A stretch of 64,000 bases of DNA from an uncultured Clostridia bacterium (GTDB lineage: Bacteria; Bacillota; Clostridia; Christensenellales; Pumilibacteraceae): contig CAKQPR010000008.1 of NCBI GenBank assembly GCA_934270565.1, positions 1 to 64,000 of the forward strand, in the 5' to 3' direction. The translations under genes and the position numbers were made by a program. Every line of letters starts with the position of its first letter. Position 1 is the stretch's first letter. Below are positions 43,869 to 52,434 of this stretch, one piece after another. The notes beneath the pieces were generated by a model. It saw only the letters and a list, made by a program, of their open reading frames with translations, had not been told where the DNA came from and did no database searches.

Positions 43869-45467
43869 ATGAAAAAAAGCCGCTTAAAACCGTTTTTGAG
43901 AACTTTTCTCGGAACGCTGTATTTCGGATTCACCGTAGGCGTTGCGACGGGTATTCTAATAGTTTTATTTAAATACGCCGCGGCTTTCGCTATAAAATCT
44001 TCATCGGAAATCTACGGATTTCTTTCGGCAAAGCCTTATTTTCTGCCGCTCGCGCTCGCGGTTTTATTCGGATTGTCGTTTTTATGCGAGTTTTTATACG
44101 ATCGTTACCCCGATTCGCGCGGAGGCGGAATTCCCACTGCCGTTGCGATCGTGCGGGGGATAATCGGATTTAAATGGGTAAGAAACCTGTTCGCCGTGTT
44201 GTTCTCTTCTCTTTTATCGTTCGTTACGGGCGTGCCGCTCGGAAACGAAGGACCGTGCGTTCAGGCGGGCGTTGCGCTGTCGCGCGGCATTGTTGCGGCT
44301 TCGGGCAAAAAGTACGCCGGTTGGAACAGATACGCCATGACGGGCGGCGCGGCTTCGGGATTTGCGGTGGCTACAGGCGCGCCCGTTGCCGGAATTCTTT
44401 TTGCCGTCGAAGAAGCTCACCGCAGATTTTCGCCCGTAGTTATCGGCGTAACGTTGTTTTCGGTAACGTTTTCGACAATAGCCGCGCGGCTTCTCTCGCC
44501 TTTGCTCGGCGTTCCGACCGAACTTTTCGAAGTCGTACCAAATGAAGTTTTACCCGCTTCGTCATTGTGGCTTCCCGCGGTTATCGCGATAGTCATTGCG
44601 ATACTTTCCATATTCGCGCTTAAACTTTATCCGCTGATCGACAGGCTTTTCACCGACAAACTCAAAAATATCCGGACGGCGTTCAAAATGTTCGGGATAT
44701 TCGCCGTTACGCTCGGGCTCGGAATGTGGTCGTTTTCTTTGATTTCGACCGGACATTCGCTTATCGAATCGACACTCGCGAACGAAACCGTATGGTGGTT
44801 TTTGCTCGTGGCGATAGCGATCCGTTATTTCCTCACCGTCGGTACAAACGTTACCGGTATAACGGGCGGACTGTTTATTCCTTCGCTCGCGCTCGGAGCG
44901 GCGGGCGGATCGCTCGTGGGCAAAGCTCTCGCATTTGAGGGCGCGATTTCACCCGAATACGTCGGTGTGTGCGTTACGCTCGGAATGTCTGCGTGTATGT
45001 CCGGTTATATGAAAATGCCGCTTACGGCGATCGCGTTTTCGCTCGAAGCGCTCGGCGGCACAAACAACGTAATCGCCGTTATTCTGGCGGTAAGCATTTC
45101 GTATGCCGTCGTTGAGTTTACAGGCGCGAAATCTATCAACGACGCCGTAATAGCGGCTAAAATCGAAAGGTTACGCGCGGGCAAATCGCCCGTTGTGACG
45201 GACACGTTCGTCACCGTTCTGCCGAAATCGTTTGTCGTCGGCAAAGAAATCAAGGACGTTTTATGGCCTAATAATCTTATCGTTCTCTCCATAAAACACA
45301 GCGCCGATTCGGGCGCCGTAATGGACGTAGACGGCGAAAAGCTTATTCGCGAAGGAGACGTACTGCATATACGCTACTCGACTTATGAAGTAAAAACAAC
45401 CACCGAAGAACTTATTTCGCTTATCGGCGAGCAGGAAATAAGCGGCCGCGAAATAAAACGAGTATAA
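43869..45467 (+). CDS. ClC family chloride channel or H+/Cl- antiporter with TrkA-C domain
   Basis: A 532-aa protein. ClC filter motifs are PLGNEGPCVQAG (GxEGP), SRGGGIPT and GITGGLFIPSLALGA (GxFxP). The last ~75 residues form a TrkA-C-like regulatory domain (IKDVLWPNNLIVLSIKHSADSGAVMDVDGEKLIREGDVLHIRY). The external gating Glu of antiporters is present in GNEGP. 12 nt downstream of citrate synthase, so probably cotranscribed. Confidence 0.9.
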   Translation: MKKSRLKPFLRTFLGTLYFGFTVGVATGILIVLFKYAAAFAIKSSSEIYGFLSAKPYFLPLALAVLFGLSFLCEFLYDRYPDSRGGGIPTAVAIVRGIIGFKWVRNLFAVLFSSLLSFVTGVPLGNEGPCVQAGVALSRGIVAASGKKYAGWNRYAMTGGAASGFAVATGAPVAGILFAVEEAHRRFSPVVIGVTLFSVTFSTIAARLLSPLLGVPTELFEVVPNEVLPASSLWLPAVIAIVIAILSIFALKLYPLIDRLFTDKLKNIRTAFKMFGIFAVTLGLGMWSFSLISTGHSLIESTLANETVWWFLLVAIAIRYFLTVGTNVTGITGGLFIPSLALGAAGGSLVGKALAFEGAISPEYVGVCVTLGMSACMSGYMKMPLTAIAFSLEALGGTNNVIAVILAVSISYAVVEFTGAKSINDAVIAAKIERLRAGKSPVVTDTFVTVLPKSFVVGKEIKDVLWPNNLIVLSIKHSADSGAVMDVDGEKLIREGDVLHIRYSTYEVKTTTEELISLIGEQEISGREIKRV

Positions 45468-45479
45468 AAAACCATGTAA

Positions 45480-45516
45480 AAAATCGGGGTCGGATTAACT
45501 GTCCGATCCCGATTTT
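45480..45516. terminator. Bidirectional terminator
   Basis: A 14-bp stem AAAATCGGG-TCGGA with one G·T pair around a 7-nt loop, between convergent genes. Confidence 0.8.
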
Positions 45517-45537
45517 GTCTGCTTATGAAACGTTCGG

Positions 45538-46962
45538 TTAAGGTTTCAATACCGAAACCGCGTCGGCTATTGTTTTTTCGTAAGCTTCTCTGCCGTACTT
45601 ATCGACTTCGGCTTTGTTCTTCTCGCCGTGAGTAAGGCAACCCGCGCCGCCGATACAACCGCCGATACAAGCCATGCCTTCGATGAAGTTTGCGTCGAGT
45701 TTCTTTACGCGTTTCTGAAGCAACGCAATGCGGCAAGCTTCGATACCGTCGCAGGCGCACGGTTTAAGGTCGAAATCGATACCCTGCTCTTTAAGTCCTT
45801 CCGCAACGGCGTCCGAAAGTCCGCCGCAACGAGCGAATATACGACCGAAATACGACGCGTTATCGAGAACGCCTTCGCCGAGCGTCGTAATATCTATATC
45901 GCGGCTGTCGAACAGCGCCTGAAGCTCTTCGAAAGTCATAGCCGCGTCCACGTACGGCTTTACGGTTTCTTTCTGAACTTCCATTTTCTTCGCGGTGCAA
46001 GGTCCGATGAAAACGACTTTGCACGGCGCTTCGTGTTCTTTGATATATTTCGCGATCGCGCCCATCGGAGAGAGATTGTGCGATACGAACGGCTTCATTT
46101 CGGGGAAATTCTTGTCGATAAAATCCACGAACGCAGGACAACACGAACTCGTAAGGAAACCTTTTTCGGCAAGTTCCTTGGATTCGGCTTGCGCTACCAT
46201 GTCTGCGCCGAGCGCGGCTTCGATTACAGTGTGAAAACCGAGCTCTTTCAGTCCCGTAATGACTTGCCCGAGTTTAGCGTAAGTGAACTGGCTCGAAATC
46301 GAGGGAGCGACAACCGCAAAGACCTTGAATTTTGTATTATTCTCGCTCTTTTTGATCATATCGATCACGTTGAGAATAAACGATTTGTCGGTAATCGCGC
46401 CGAACGGACATTGATAAACGCATGCGCCGCATGAAATACATTTGTTGTTGTCGATGCAAGCCTGCTTATCCTCGCCCATAGTAATAGCCTTGATTTTACA
46501 AGCCGATTCGCACGGACGTTTATTGTTGTGTATCGCGCTGTACGGGCAAACTTTCGAGCAAGCTCCGCATTCCTTACACTTCGTTTTGTCGATATGCGCA
46601 ACGTGATTATGGTCGAAGCTTATTGCGCCGAATTTACACGCGTCTTCGCATCTGTGAGCAAGACAGCCGCGGCAAGCATTAGTAACCTCATAACCACCCA
46701 TCGGGCACTCGTCGCACGCTATATCGATGACTTCGATAACGTTCGGATTGTCGGAATTGCCGCCCATCGCGAGCTTTACACGCTCGGCCAAAATCGCGCG
46801 TTCTTTGTAAACGCAACAACGCATGGTCGGCACTTTCCCGGGAACGATAGTCTTAGGAATGTCGAGAACGTTCTCAACGAGCGTGTCGTTCCACGCGTTG
46901 CGAGCGACCTCGCGAAGAACCTTATATTTTAAGTGTTGTACTTTGGTGTCGAATTTTCTCAT
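45538..46962 (-). CDS. Monomeric [FeFe] hydrogenase, group B type
   Basis: A 474-aa protein with several [4Fe-4S] motifs (Cys-rich blocks at ~96-110, 129-139, 151-155 and 175-185) and the H-cluster site: L1 TSSCCPAF (271-278), L2 PCTAKK (321-326) and L3 MACIGGCIGGAG (430-441). The short L3 and extra N-terminal clusters are typical of group B, whose in vivo direction is unclear. Maturation genes hydEFG are not in the window. Last gene of the 51.2 -> 45.5 kb operon. Confidence 0.85.
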   Translation of the reverse strand: MRKFDTKVQHLKYKVLREVARNAWNDTLVENVLDIPKTIVPGKVPTMRCCVYKERAILAERVKLAMGGNSDNPNVIEVIDIACDECPMGGYEVTNACRGCLAHRCEDACKFGAISFDHNHVAHIDKTKCKECGACSKVCPYSAIHNNKRPCESACKIKAITMGEDKQACIDNNKCISCGACVYQCPFGAITDKSFILNVIDMIKKSENNTKFKVFAVVAPSISSQFTYAKLGQVITGLKELGFHTVIEAALGADMVAQAESKELAEKGFLTSSCCPAFVDFIDKNFPEMKPFVSHNLSPMGAIAKYIKEHEAPCKVVFIGPCTAKKMEVQKETVKPYVDAAMTFEELQALFDSRDIDITTLGEGVLDNASYFGRIFARCGGLSDAVAEGLKEQGIDFDLKPCACDGIEACRIALLQKRVKKLDANFIEGMACIGGCIGGAGCLTHGEKNKAEVDKYGREAYEKTIADAVSVLKP

Positions 46963-47031
46963 AGTTGTTCACCGTCTCGAATTTTATGATACGTTTTAGC
47001 TTTTTTAATACGTTATTTATAATTTCAACAA

Positions 47032-48204
47032 TCAGAAGTAACTTACTTTTATGCGCTTGCCCATCTGTTTGAGACACTTTGAAAGCTGCTCGACCAGATT
47101 CATTTTGATGTTGAAATTGATGGGCAGATCGGGATTCTGGTGGGCGGGGTTTACCGCTCTTCCGACGAAGAAATTGATATCCGTCGCTTCTTCGAACAGA
47201 AGCCGCGAAATAAGCGACGCTCCGTCGTGGCCGAACTCCCACTTCTCGTAAAGTTTATTTTCGGCAAGCGAATCTTTTGCATATTCGAGCACGCGGTTTA
47301 TCGTTATGACGCCTTCCGTCACTAAGTCCACGCCTTCGATTTCGGCGATCGGCGGTATATCGCTCTGTTCGAAATTCAGGCTTGCGCGAAGAGGTTTTCC
47401 GAGGTATTTTGCAGCTATCGAAGAAGTTGTTCCGCCGCATACGATGTGTTTGCCTTCTTTCGAAAAGAACAAAGACATCATTCTGGTTGCGTCGTCGCGG
47501 TTTGATGGCGGTCCGAACAGAATATTCATCGGCTCGCGCTTACGGACTTTTATAACGCAGGCGGTCGCGTCGTCCCCGGGTTTTCCTCCGTAAAGCTCGT
47601 TGCATTTATCGATTAGAATCGTCGAACAAGTTTTAGCCGTATACCCTACGGGGGCAATTGTTTCGATGAGATCGATTATTTCTTCGCGCTTCCAACCGAA
47701 ATTATACTTGATACCGAGCCCTGCGTGCGGACAACCGTCGCTCATCGCAACAAAAAGGTCGTCTTCCTGTAATTTAATAACCGACTTGTAAATCTTCTTG
47801 CCGCCGATATTCATTTCGGTTTTCGGATAATCGTAATTTTTGAAATCGCGGATGAGAATGACAAGCGGATTATCGAACTGTATGAGCTCCGCCTCGATAT
47901 TGTTCACGATATGAATAATCGTAAACGTCGAATACGCAACTCCGCGAACCGAGCATATCGGAAGCGTGGCGGCTATCGTTTCCACGCAGTCTTCGAGCGA
48001 AAGTCCTTCCGCCATCATTGTGGAAATGATTTTTGACGTAAGCGTAGACAGAATACTAGCCTTTACGCCGCTTCCGAGTCCGTCGGCAAGCACGATAACG
48101 GACGAGTTTTCGCCCTGCTCCACCACGTCGACGTGATCGCCGCAAAGCTGCTCGCCGAAGTGGTTTATGCTTTTATAACCGATGTCGACGCAAAGATCAT
48201 TCAC
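47032..48204 (-). CDS. SpoIIE-type PP2C phosphatase of the hydrogenase operon
   Basis: A 390-aa protein. The first ~220 residues have PP2C marks: VIVLADGLGSGVKAS (~37-51), AMSDGCPHAG (~152-161) and GKPGDDATACVIKV (~203-216), so metal-bound phosphatase activity is likely. The last ~170 residues form an extra domain of unknown fold (starting PMNILFGPPSNRDD). Overlaps the sensory hydrogenase gene by 8 nt. It likely signals from the hydrogenase neighbour, as in known group C hydrogenase loci. Confidence 0.85.
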   Translation of the reverse strand: MNDLCVDIGYKSINHFGEQLCGDHVDVVEQGENSSVIVLADGLGSGVKASILSTLTSKIISTMMAEGLSLEDCVETIAATLPICSVRGVAYSTFTIIHIVNNIEAELIQFDNPLVILIRDFKNYDYPKTEMNIGGKKIYKSVIKLQEDDLFVAMSDGCPHAGLGIKYNFGWKREEIIDLIETIAPVGYTAKTCSTILIDKCNELYGGKPGDDATACVIKVRKREPMNILFGPPSNRDDATRMMSLFFSKEGKHIVCGGTTSSIAAKYLGKPLRASLNFEQSDIPPIAEIEGVDLVTEGVITINRVLEYAKDSLAENKLYEKWEFGHDGASLISRLLFEEATDINFFVGRAVNPAHQNPDLPINFNIKMNLVEQLSKCLKQMGKRIKVSYF

Positions 48205-49873
48205 CTTTGATAGACTCCTTCAGTTTCGTAAGCGCGATTTTCGTTTCCGCGGCGGTCTCACCGAGAAGCGAAGCGATTTCCTGTACGATACGCATCTGTT
48301 TGTCTACGACTTTATCGGCAACCTCAACCGTCTGGCGCGCGAGATCGTCTTTCTGCTCGCGCTCGTTCTCTTCGTCGGTAACGTCGCGCATAATGCAGAT
48401 AAGAAGATTATAGTTCGCGTCGTAAACAACCGTCTGTTCAACGTATTTTTTGTATTCCGCAAGATAAGTGCGCTCGTCGCGAATACTGCGCTTTGTGGAA
48501 AGAACGCGGAGGAAAACAGACGGATCGAGAATTCTTACGACCTGATCGCCGAGAACATCAGAAGCCGAGCGAATGTTCATAATTCTGCGAGCGGCGTCGT
48601 TTATCTGCTGCACTTCGAGTTTTTCGTTAAGCACGATAAGCCCGTTCGGCGTATTATTGACTATGCAGTCCGAGAAACTTTCGGCTTTGTCCTTGAGATA
48701 CGGCAGGCACATCGAAATTTCCGCTTTGCCGTGAAGTATGGCGATCGCTTTTTCGCGGCAGGTGTTATATCCGCACGAACCGCAATTAAGGCAATCTTCG
48801 GGGCGATTTTTGCCCATTTTTTTGAGTACTTCGTTGATTTCCTCTTCACTCGGAATACCGTTTCTGAGCTCGATACGGGCAAAATGCTTTCTCAAAAGCG
48901 CGGAATCGGGCTGATCAACGGGGAAATCTTTATCGCCGGCGTAATCGGCAACCGCTTTATAGTCTTTTACGGGCGAACGATGGTATTTTTCCATAACCGG
49001 ACCGCCGACGCAACTGCCCGCGCACGCCGACATTTCGATAAAGCATTTATGCACGTTACCGCATTCGACGTCTCTGAGCGCGGCAATGCAGTTGTCCACG
49101 CCGTCTATAGCCATATAGGTATAATCGGGGCGAAGTTCGGCAAGCGTTTTGAGCACGCCACCGGTAGTCGGGAAAAAGCGTGCGCGCGTTTCACGTGCGT
49201 CGTCGGGATTCTGCTCGAGCTTGATATTCTCTTCTTCGAGCCATTCGGTAAGTTGTTCGAACGTAAGAACGCCGTCAACGTAGCCTTCATAATGCGCCGC
49301 TTCGTCCTTTTTCGCAACGCAAGGACCGATGAAAACGACTTTTGCTTCGGGGTGGCGGCGCTTAATGTCTTCCGCGTGCGCCTGCATCGGCGAAAGCACG
49401 TCCGCAAGGTACGGAAGCTCCGCAGGGAAATACTTCTGGATAAGAAGATTGACCGAATGACAGCACGAAGAAATGAGAACGTCTCTGTCCTCTTCGCGAA
49501 GAATTCTTTCGTATTCGTTTTTGACGATCGTCGCGCCCACCGCGGTTTCTTCGGCGTCGGCAAAACCGAGCTTTTTAAGCGCGTCTTTCATACCGTTTAT
49601 GCCTACGCCCTCATAGTTCGCGATAAACGACGGCGCGATCGAAACGTAAACCGGTACGCGCGACTGAATAAGCACGCGAACGGCTTCCACTTCGCTGGAA
49701 ATTTCTTTTGCGTTCTGCGGGCAAACGACAAAGCATTGTCCGCAAAGTATACATTCGTTACCTATGATATGCGCCTGATTTCCCGAAAAACGAATTGATT
49801 TTACGGGGCAATGGCGTATACATTTGTAGCAGTTTTTACAATTCGACTTTTTGAGGGTGAGACAGTCCGACAT
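48197..49873 (-). CDS. Sensory [FeFe]-hydrogenase-like protein with PAS domain (group C/HydS type)
   Basis: A 558-aa protein: two ferredoxin clusters (Cys 12-22 and 41-51), the hydrogenase core with L1 SSCCHS (135-140), L2 GPCVAKKDE (183-191) and L3 SACAGSCVGGP (282-292), an Fe-S motif CLNCGSCGYNTC (361-372) and a PAS domain (~400-505) followed by a coiled tail. L1 lacks the usual Pro after the Cys pair. This architecture fits a redox or hydrogen sensor rather than a catalytic enzyme. It overlaps the phosphatase gene. Confidence 0.85.
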   Translation of the reverse strand: MSDCLTLKKSNCKNCYKCIRHCPVKSIRFSGNQAHIIGNECILCGQCFVVCPQNAKEISSEVEAVRVLIQSRVPVYVSIAPSFIANYEGVGINGMKDALKKLGFADAEETAVGATIVKNEYERILREEDRDVLISSCCHSVNLLIQKYFPAELPYLADVLSPMQAHAEDIKRRHPEAKVVFIGPCVAKKDEAAHYEGYVDGVLTFEQLTEWLEEENIKLEQNPDDARETRARFFPTTGGVLKTLAELRPDYTYMAIDGVDNCIAALRDVECGNVHKCFIEMSACAGSCVGGPVMEKYHRSPVKDYKAVADYAGDKDFPVDQPDSALLRKHFARIELRNGIPSEEEINEVLKKMGKNRPEDCLNCGSCGYNTCREKAIAILHGKAEISMCLPYLKDKAESFSDCIVNNTPNGLIVLNEKLEVQQINDAARRIMNIRSASDVLGDQVVRILDPSVFLRVLSTKRSIRDERTYLAEYKKYVEQTVVYDANYNLLICIMRDVTDEENEREQKDDLARQTVEVADKVVDKQMRIVQEIASLLGETAAETKIALTKLKESIKGE

Positions 49874-49876
49874 TTC

Positions 49877-50140
49877 TTACTCCTTATCGGAAGCGACGGC
49901 TTTCATAACCTTATCGTTCCAGAACTCGTTGAAATTATCGCTGGTAACGCCGGTCGTGATTTCGTCGTTTACGGCGACCGTAACGCCTACGCGATTGCAT
50001 TTTCCCGTGCAGAACGATCCGGTAAGAACGACCTTGCCGTCAAGTCCGTTATCCTGAACTTTCTGTTGTAAAAGCGAAACGATTTCGGGCGCGCCTTTGA
50101 TATGGCACGAGCTGCCGACGCAAACTTCGACGATAACCAT
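49877..50140 (-). CDS. Thioredoxin-like [2Fe-2S] ferredoxin
   Basis: An 87-aa protein. Cys pattern CVGSSCHIKGA (~7-17) and GSFCTGKC (~41-48) fits the NuoE-type thioredoxin-like ferredoxin fold with one [2Fe-2S] cluster. It begins 3 nt after the sibling below on the same strand. Confidence 0.85.
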   Translation of the reverse strand: MVIVEVCVGSSCHIKGAPEIVSLLQQKVQDNGLDGKVVLTGSFCTGKCNRVGVTVAVNDEITTGVTSDNFNEFWNDKVMKAVASDKE

Positions 50141-50143
50141 AGT

Positions 50144-50386
50144 TTAAGCTCTCGACGCGATTTGCTTTTCGAAAAATTCGTTTACGGTTTCGGGACTTAC
50201 GGAAAAAAGCTCGTCGTCAACCGTAACGCATACGCCCTGCTGACATTTTCCCATACAGAAAGTGCCGCCGAGCTCGACTTTGTCTTTAAGCCCGTTAGTC
50301 GCGATCAGGTGCTGAAGTCCTTCGACCACCTGACGAGCGCCCTTGATATGGCACGAACTACCGATACAAACAGTAACCTTTATCAT
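50144..50386 (-). CDS. Thioredoxin-like [2Fe-2S] ferredoxin, paralogue
   Basis: An 80-aa paralogue: CIGSSCHIKGA (~7-17) and GTFCMGKCQQGVC (~41-53). An extra Cys is present. The two neighbours probably pass electrons to or from the sensory hydrogenase, as in related loci. Confidence 0.85.
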   Translation of the reverse strand: MIKVTVCIGSSCHIKGARQVVEGLQHLIATNGLKDKVELGGTFCMGKCQQGVCVTVDDELFSVSPETVNEFFEKQIASRA

Positions 50387-50447
50387 AATTTTCTCCTTTT
50401 TCTTCGCAAAAACTTCTTTTGTTCAACCGTTGTTTTTTGCCGTGTTT

Positions 50448-51197
50448 TTATTCGTAGTCTACGACGTTTACCCAACTGAGCAGGAACTCGCGTTCCTTTT
50501 CGTTGCCCTTGACCGATTGCGAAGCGGCAACGATAGGCATCCACTTCTGAACGTATTGCTTTGCGGTATCCGTCTTTTTGCAGAACAGATCGAGGTACTC
50601 ATGAGCGCCGTCGATATCGCCGTTAAGCCAGAACAGAAGGTAGGTTCTCGCAACGTCCGCCGAAGCGTTACCCTGCGTTGCGTGCGACCAGTCGAGAACG
50701 TAAGCTTTGTCGTCTGGCGTAATGATTATGTTGCTCGGGTTAAAATCGCCGTGGCAAAGTTTGTTGTGCTTCGGCATGCCTTCGAGCCGCGTATGTAAGT
50801 CGTAACGAGTGGTTGCGTCGAGGTCGGCTTGCGAAATCTTGCGTTGCATCTTGTCTTTCAGTTTTCCGAGAAGCGGACAAGATTTGGACTGGACTTCGAT
50901 CTGAAGATCCACGAAACGCTCGAGGTATTCGGACTTACGCTCGGGGTTTTCTGTCATCAGCCTGTCGAGCGTTTTCCCCTGAATATATTCCGAAACGATA
51001 GCCCATTTGCCGTCGATCGTCATAACCTCTTTGATTTTTGGAATGTTAAGTCCCGTCTCTTCCACCCTTGCCTGATTGAGCGCCTCGTTCAGAACGTCCG
51101 CTTTGGAGTAGTTCTCGTCGAACACCTTTACGCAGTTTTCGCCGTCGCGATAAACCGTTTTGCTGTTTCTGACCGCTATAACTCTGTCAAGATTCAT
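50448..51197 (-). CDS. APH/choline-kinase-fold phosphotransferase
   Basis: A 249-aa protein with the kinase catalytic loop CHGDFNPSNIII (~149-160, HGD Brenner motif) and metal loop VLDWSHA (~168-174). The N lobe lacks a clear nucleotide-binding Gly loop but has SEYIQGKTLDRLM. Could phosphorylate a small metabolite or a hydrogenase-operon partner; drug resistance is only a family resemblance. It precedes the ferredoxin genes by 61 nt on the same strand. Confidence 0.75.
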   Translation of the reverse strand: MNLDRVIAVRNSKTVYRDGENCVKVFDENYSKADVLNEALNQARVEETGLNIPKIKEVMTIDGKWAIVSEYIQGKTLDRLMTENPERKSEYLERFVDLQIEVQSKSCPLLGKLKDKMQRKISQADLDATTRYDLHTRLEGMPKHNKLCHGDFNPSNIIITPDDKAYVLDWSHATQGNASADVARTYLLFWLNGDIDGAHEYLDLFCKKTDTAKQYVQKWMPIVAASQSVKGNEKEREFLLSWVNVVDYE

Positions 51198-51321
51198 ATT
51201 ATTTTCACCTCATGGTATTGTTTTTCGTTCTCAACCGAAAACTTGTTCGGCATCGGTTTGTTACGTCTGTATTTTAGCACTTTCGGCTGTGTTTGTATAA
51301 TATTTATATTAAAATTTGTTA

Positions 51322-51337
51322 TATCAAATTTGATATG
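51322..51337. promoter_or_regulatory. 16-bp perfect palindrome, candidate operator
   Basis: ATATCAAATTTGATAT lies between the LysR gene and the hydrogenase operon. The T-N11-A shape of LysR sites is present, but no binding evidence exists. Confidence 0.4.
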
Positions 51338-51338
51338 T

Positions 51339-52271
51339 TTAGCCTGTCGGGGCTACGAATTTACGTTTTGCCGCGCATAATTCGGTGATAAAAGCTTTGT
51401 CGAGTTCGGTAAGTCTGTATCCCTTTTTGTAAATTACGACGTCGCGATAAATCGGTGCGTCGGGTTTTATTTCCCGCTCGACAAGTCCGTAACGCGACAG
51501 AGTTTCCGGCGGCACGGGATCGACCCACGCATACGCATCGGTATTAAGAGCCAGAATATCGAAAGCGCTCGCCCGCTCGCTCAGCAAAACTTTATTTTTG
51601 GTTCTTTTTTCGGGTTCCGCGCCCATAAGGTCGGACGCGGCAACGGCGGGAGCGTCGTACTCGGTAAGCGCAATTTCAAGTCCGCGCGACAGGCATTCCT
51701 CGTCAAGTTCCCCCGTTGCGAATTTACCGTTTTTGTTCGTTACCAAAAAATGTCTGAATTCGGCAACAAGCTCGCACACAAGTCCCTTACTGTCAAAAAA
51801 TTCCTTGTAGAAGCGGTCGTATGCCGAAGCATATCTGACAACTCCGAGTCCGTATCCTTTTACAAGGACGTTATTTATAATCCTTCGGGTGTCTGTTTCG
51901 TCATATCTGATTTCGCAGGTAGCGCCATCGATCAGGTTTTCGGTAAAATGCGCCAAAGCATAAGAAACGTAGCTCGCGCGCGGAACGGAGACCGAAAACG
52001 AAACGCGCTCTTTTCCGCCGTCGCGGAAAACGGCTTCCGTTTCGTCTATCCGACGGAGTATGTCTCTTCCGTAAGCAATCAGTTTTTCGCCGTCCGGAGT
52101 AAGCGTCATTCCCTGTTTATTTCTGATGAAAATCGTAATGCCGAGTTCGCGTTCGAGCTCTTTTATTGCGCGGCTCAGATTAGGCTGAGCGACATACAGC
52201 TTGTCCGCGGCTTTATTCATTGTTCCGCAGTCTGCGACTTCAACGGCGTATTTCAGATACAGAATGTTCAT
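51339..52271 (-). CDS. LysR-family transcription regulator
   Basis: A 310-aa protein. N-terminal winged helix YLKYAVEVADCGTMNKAADKLYVAQPNLSRAIKELERELGITIF (~5-49), followed by two effector half-domains (VPRASYVSYALAHF; ALTEYDAPAVAASDL). It lies directly upstream of the hydrogenase operon on the same strand and could control it. The effector is unknown. Confidence 0.88.
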   Translation of the reverse strand: MNILYLKYAVEVADCGTMNKAADKLYVAQPNLSRAIKELERELGITIFIRNKQGMTLTPDGEKLIAYGRDILRRIDETEAVFRDGGKERVSFSVSVPRASYVSYALAHFTENLIDGATCEIRYDETDTRRIINNVLVKGYGLGVVRYASAYDRFYKEFFDSKGLVCELVAEFRHFLVTNKNGKFATGELDEECLSRGLEIALTEYDAPAVAASDLMGAEPEKRTKNKVLLSERASAFDILALNTDAYAWVDPVPPETLSRYGLVEREIKPDAPIYRDVVIYKKGYRLTELDKAFITELCAAKRKFVAPTG

Positions 52272-52291
52272 TAGTTCTTCCTCACGCTTAG

Positions 52292-52320
52292 ATTATACCA
52301 TAGACCGTGAATTATTTCAA
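52292..52320 (-). promoter_or_regulatory. Promoter of the LysR gene
   Basis: On the minus strand: TTGAAA, a 17-bp spacer and a perfect TATAAT. Confidence 0.75.
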
Positions 52321-52434
52321 GTGTTATATGCAAAAAGTAAAAATTTCCCTGTACGTCTCATACCGCCGATAAACAGCGGATTTGTCGTCAAATTTAATAT
52401 ACGTTTAAGGAATTTGGCGTCCTGTTACGATTGT

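Noticed and set aside
50448..51197. An aminoglycoside resistance gene
   Set aside because: Only the general kinase fold is seen, and the context is a hydrogenase operon.
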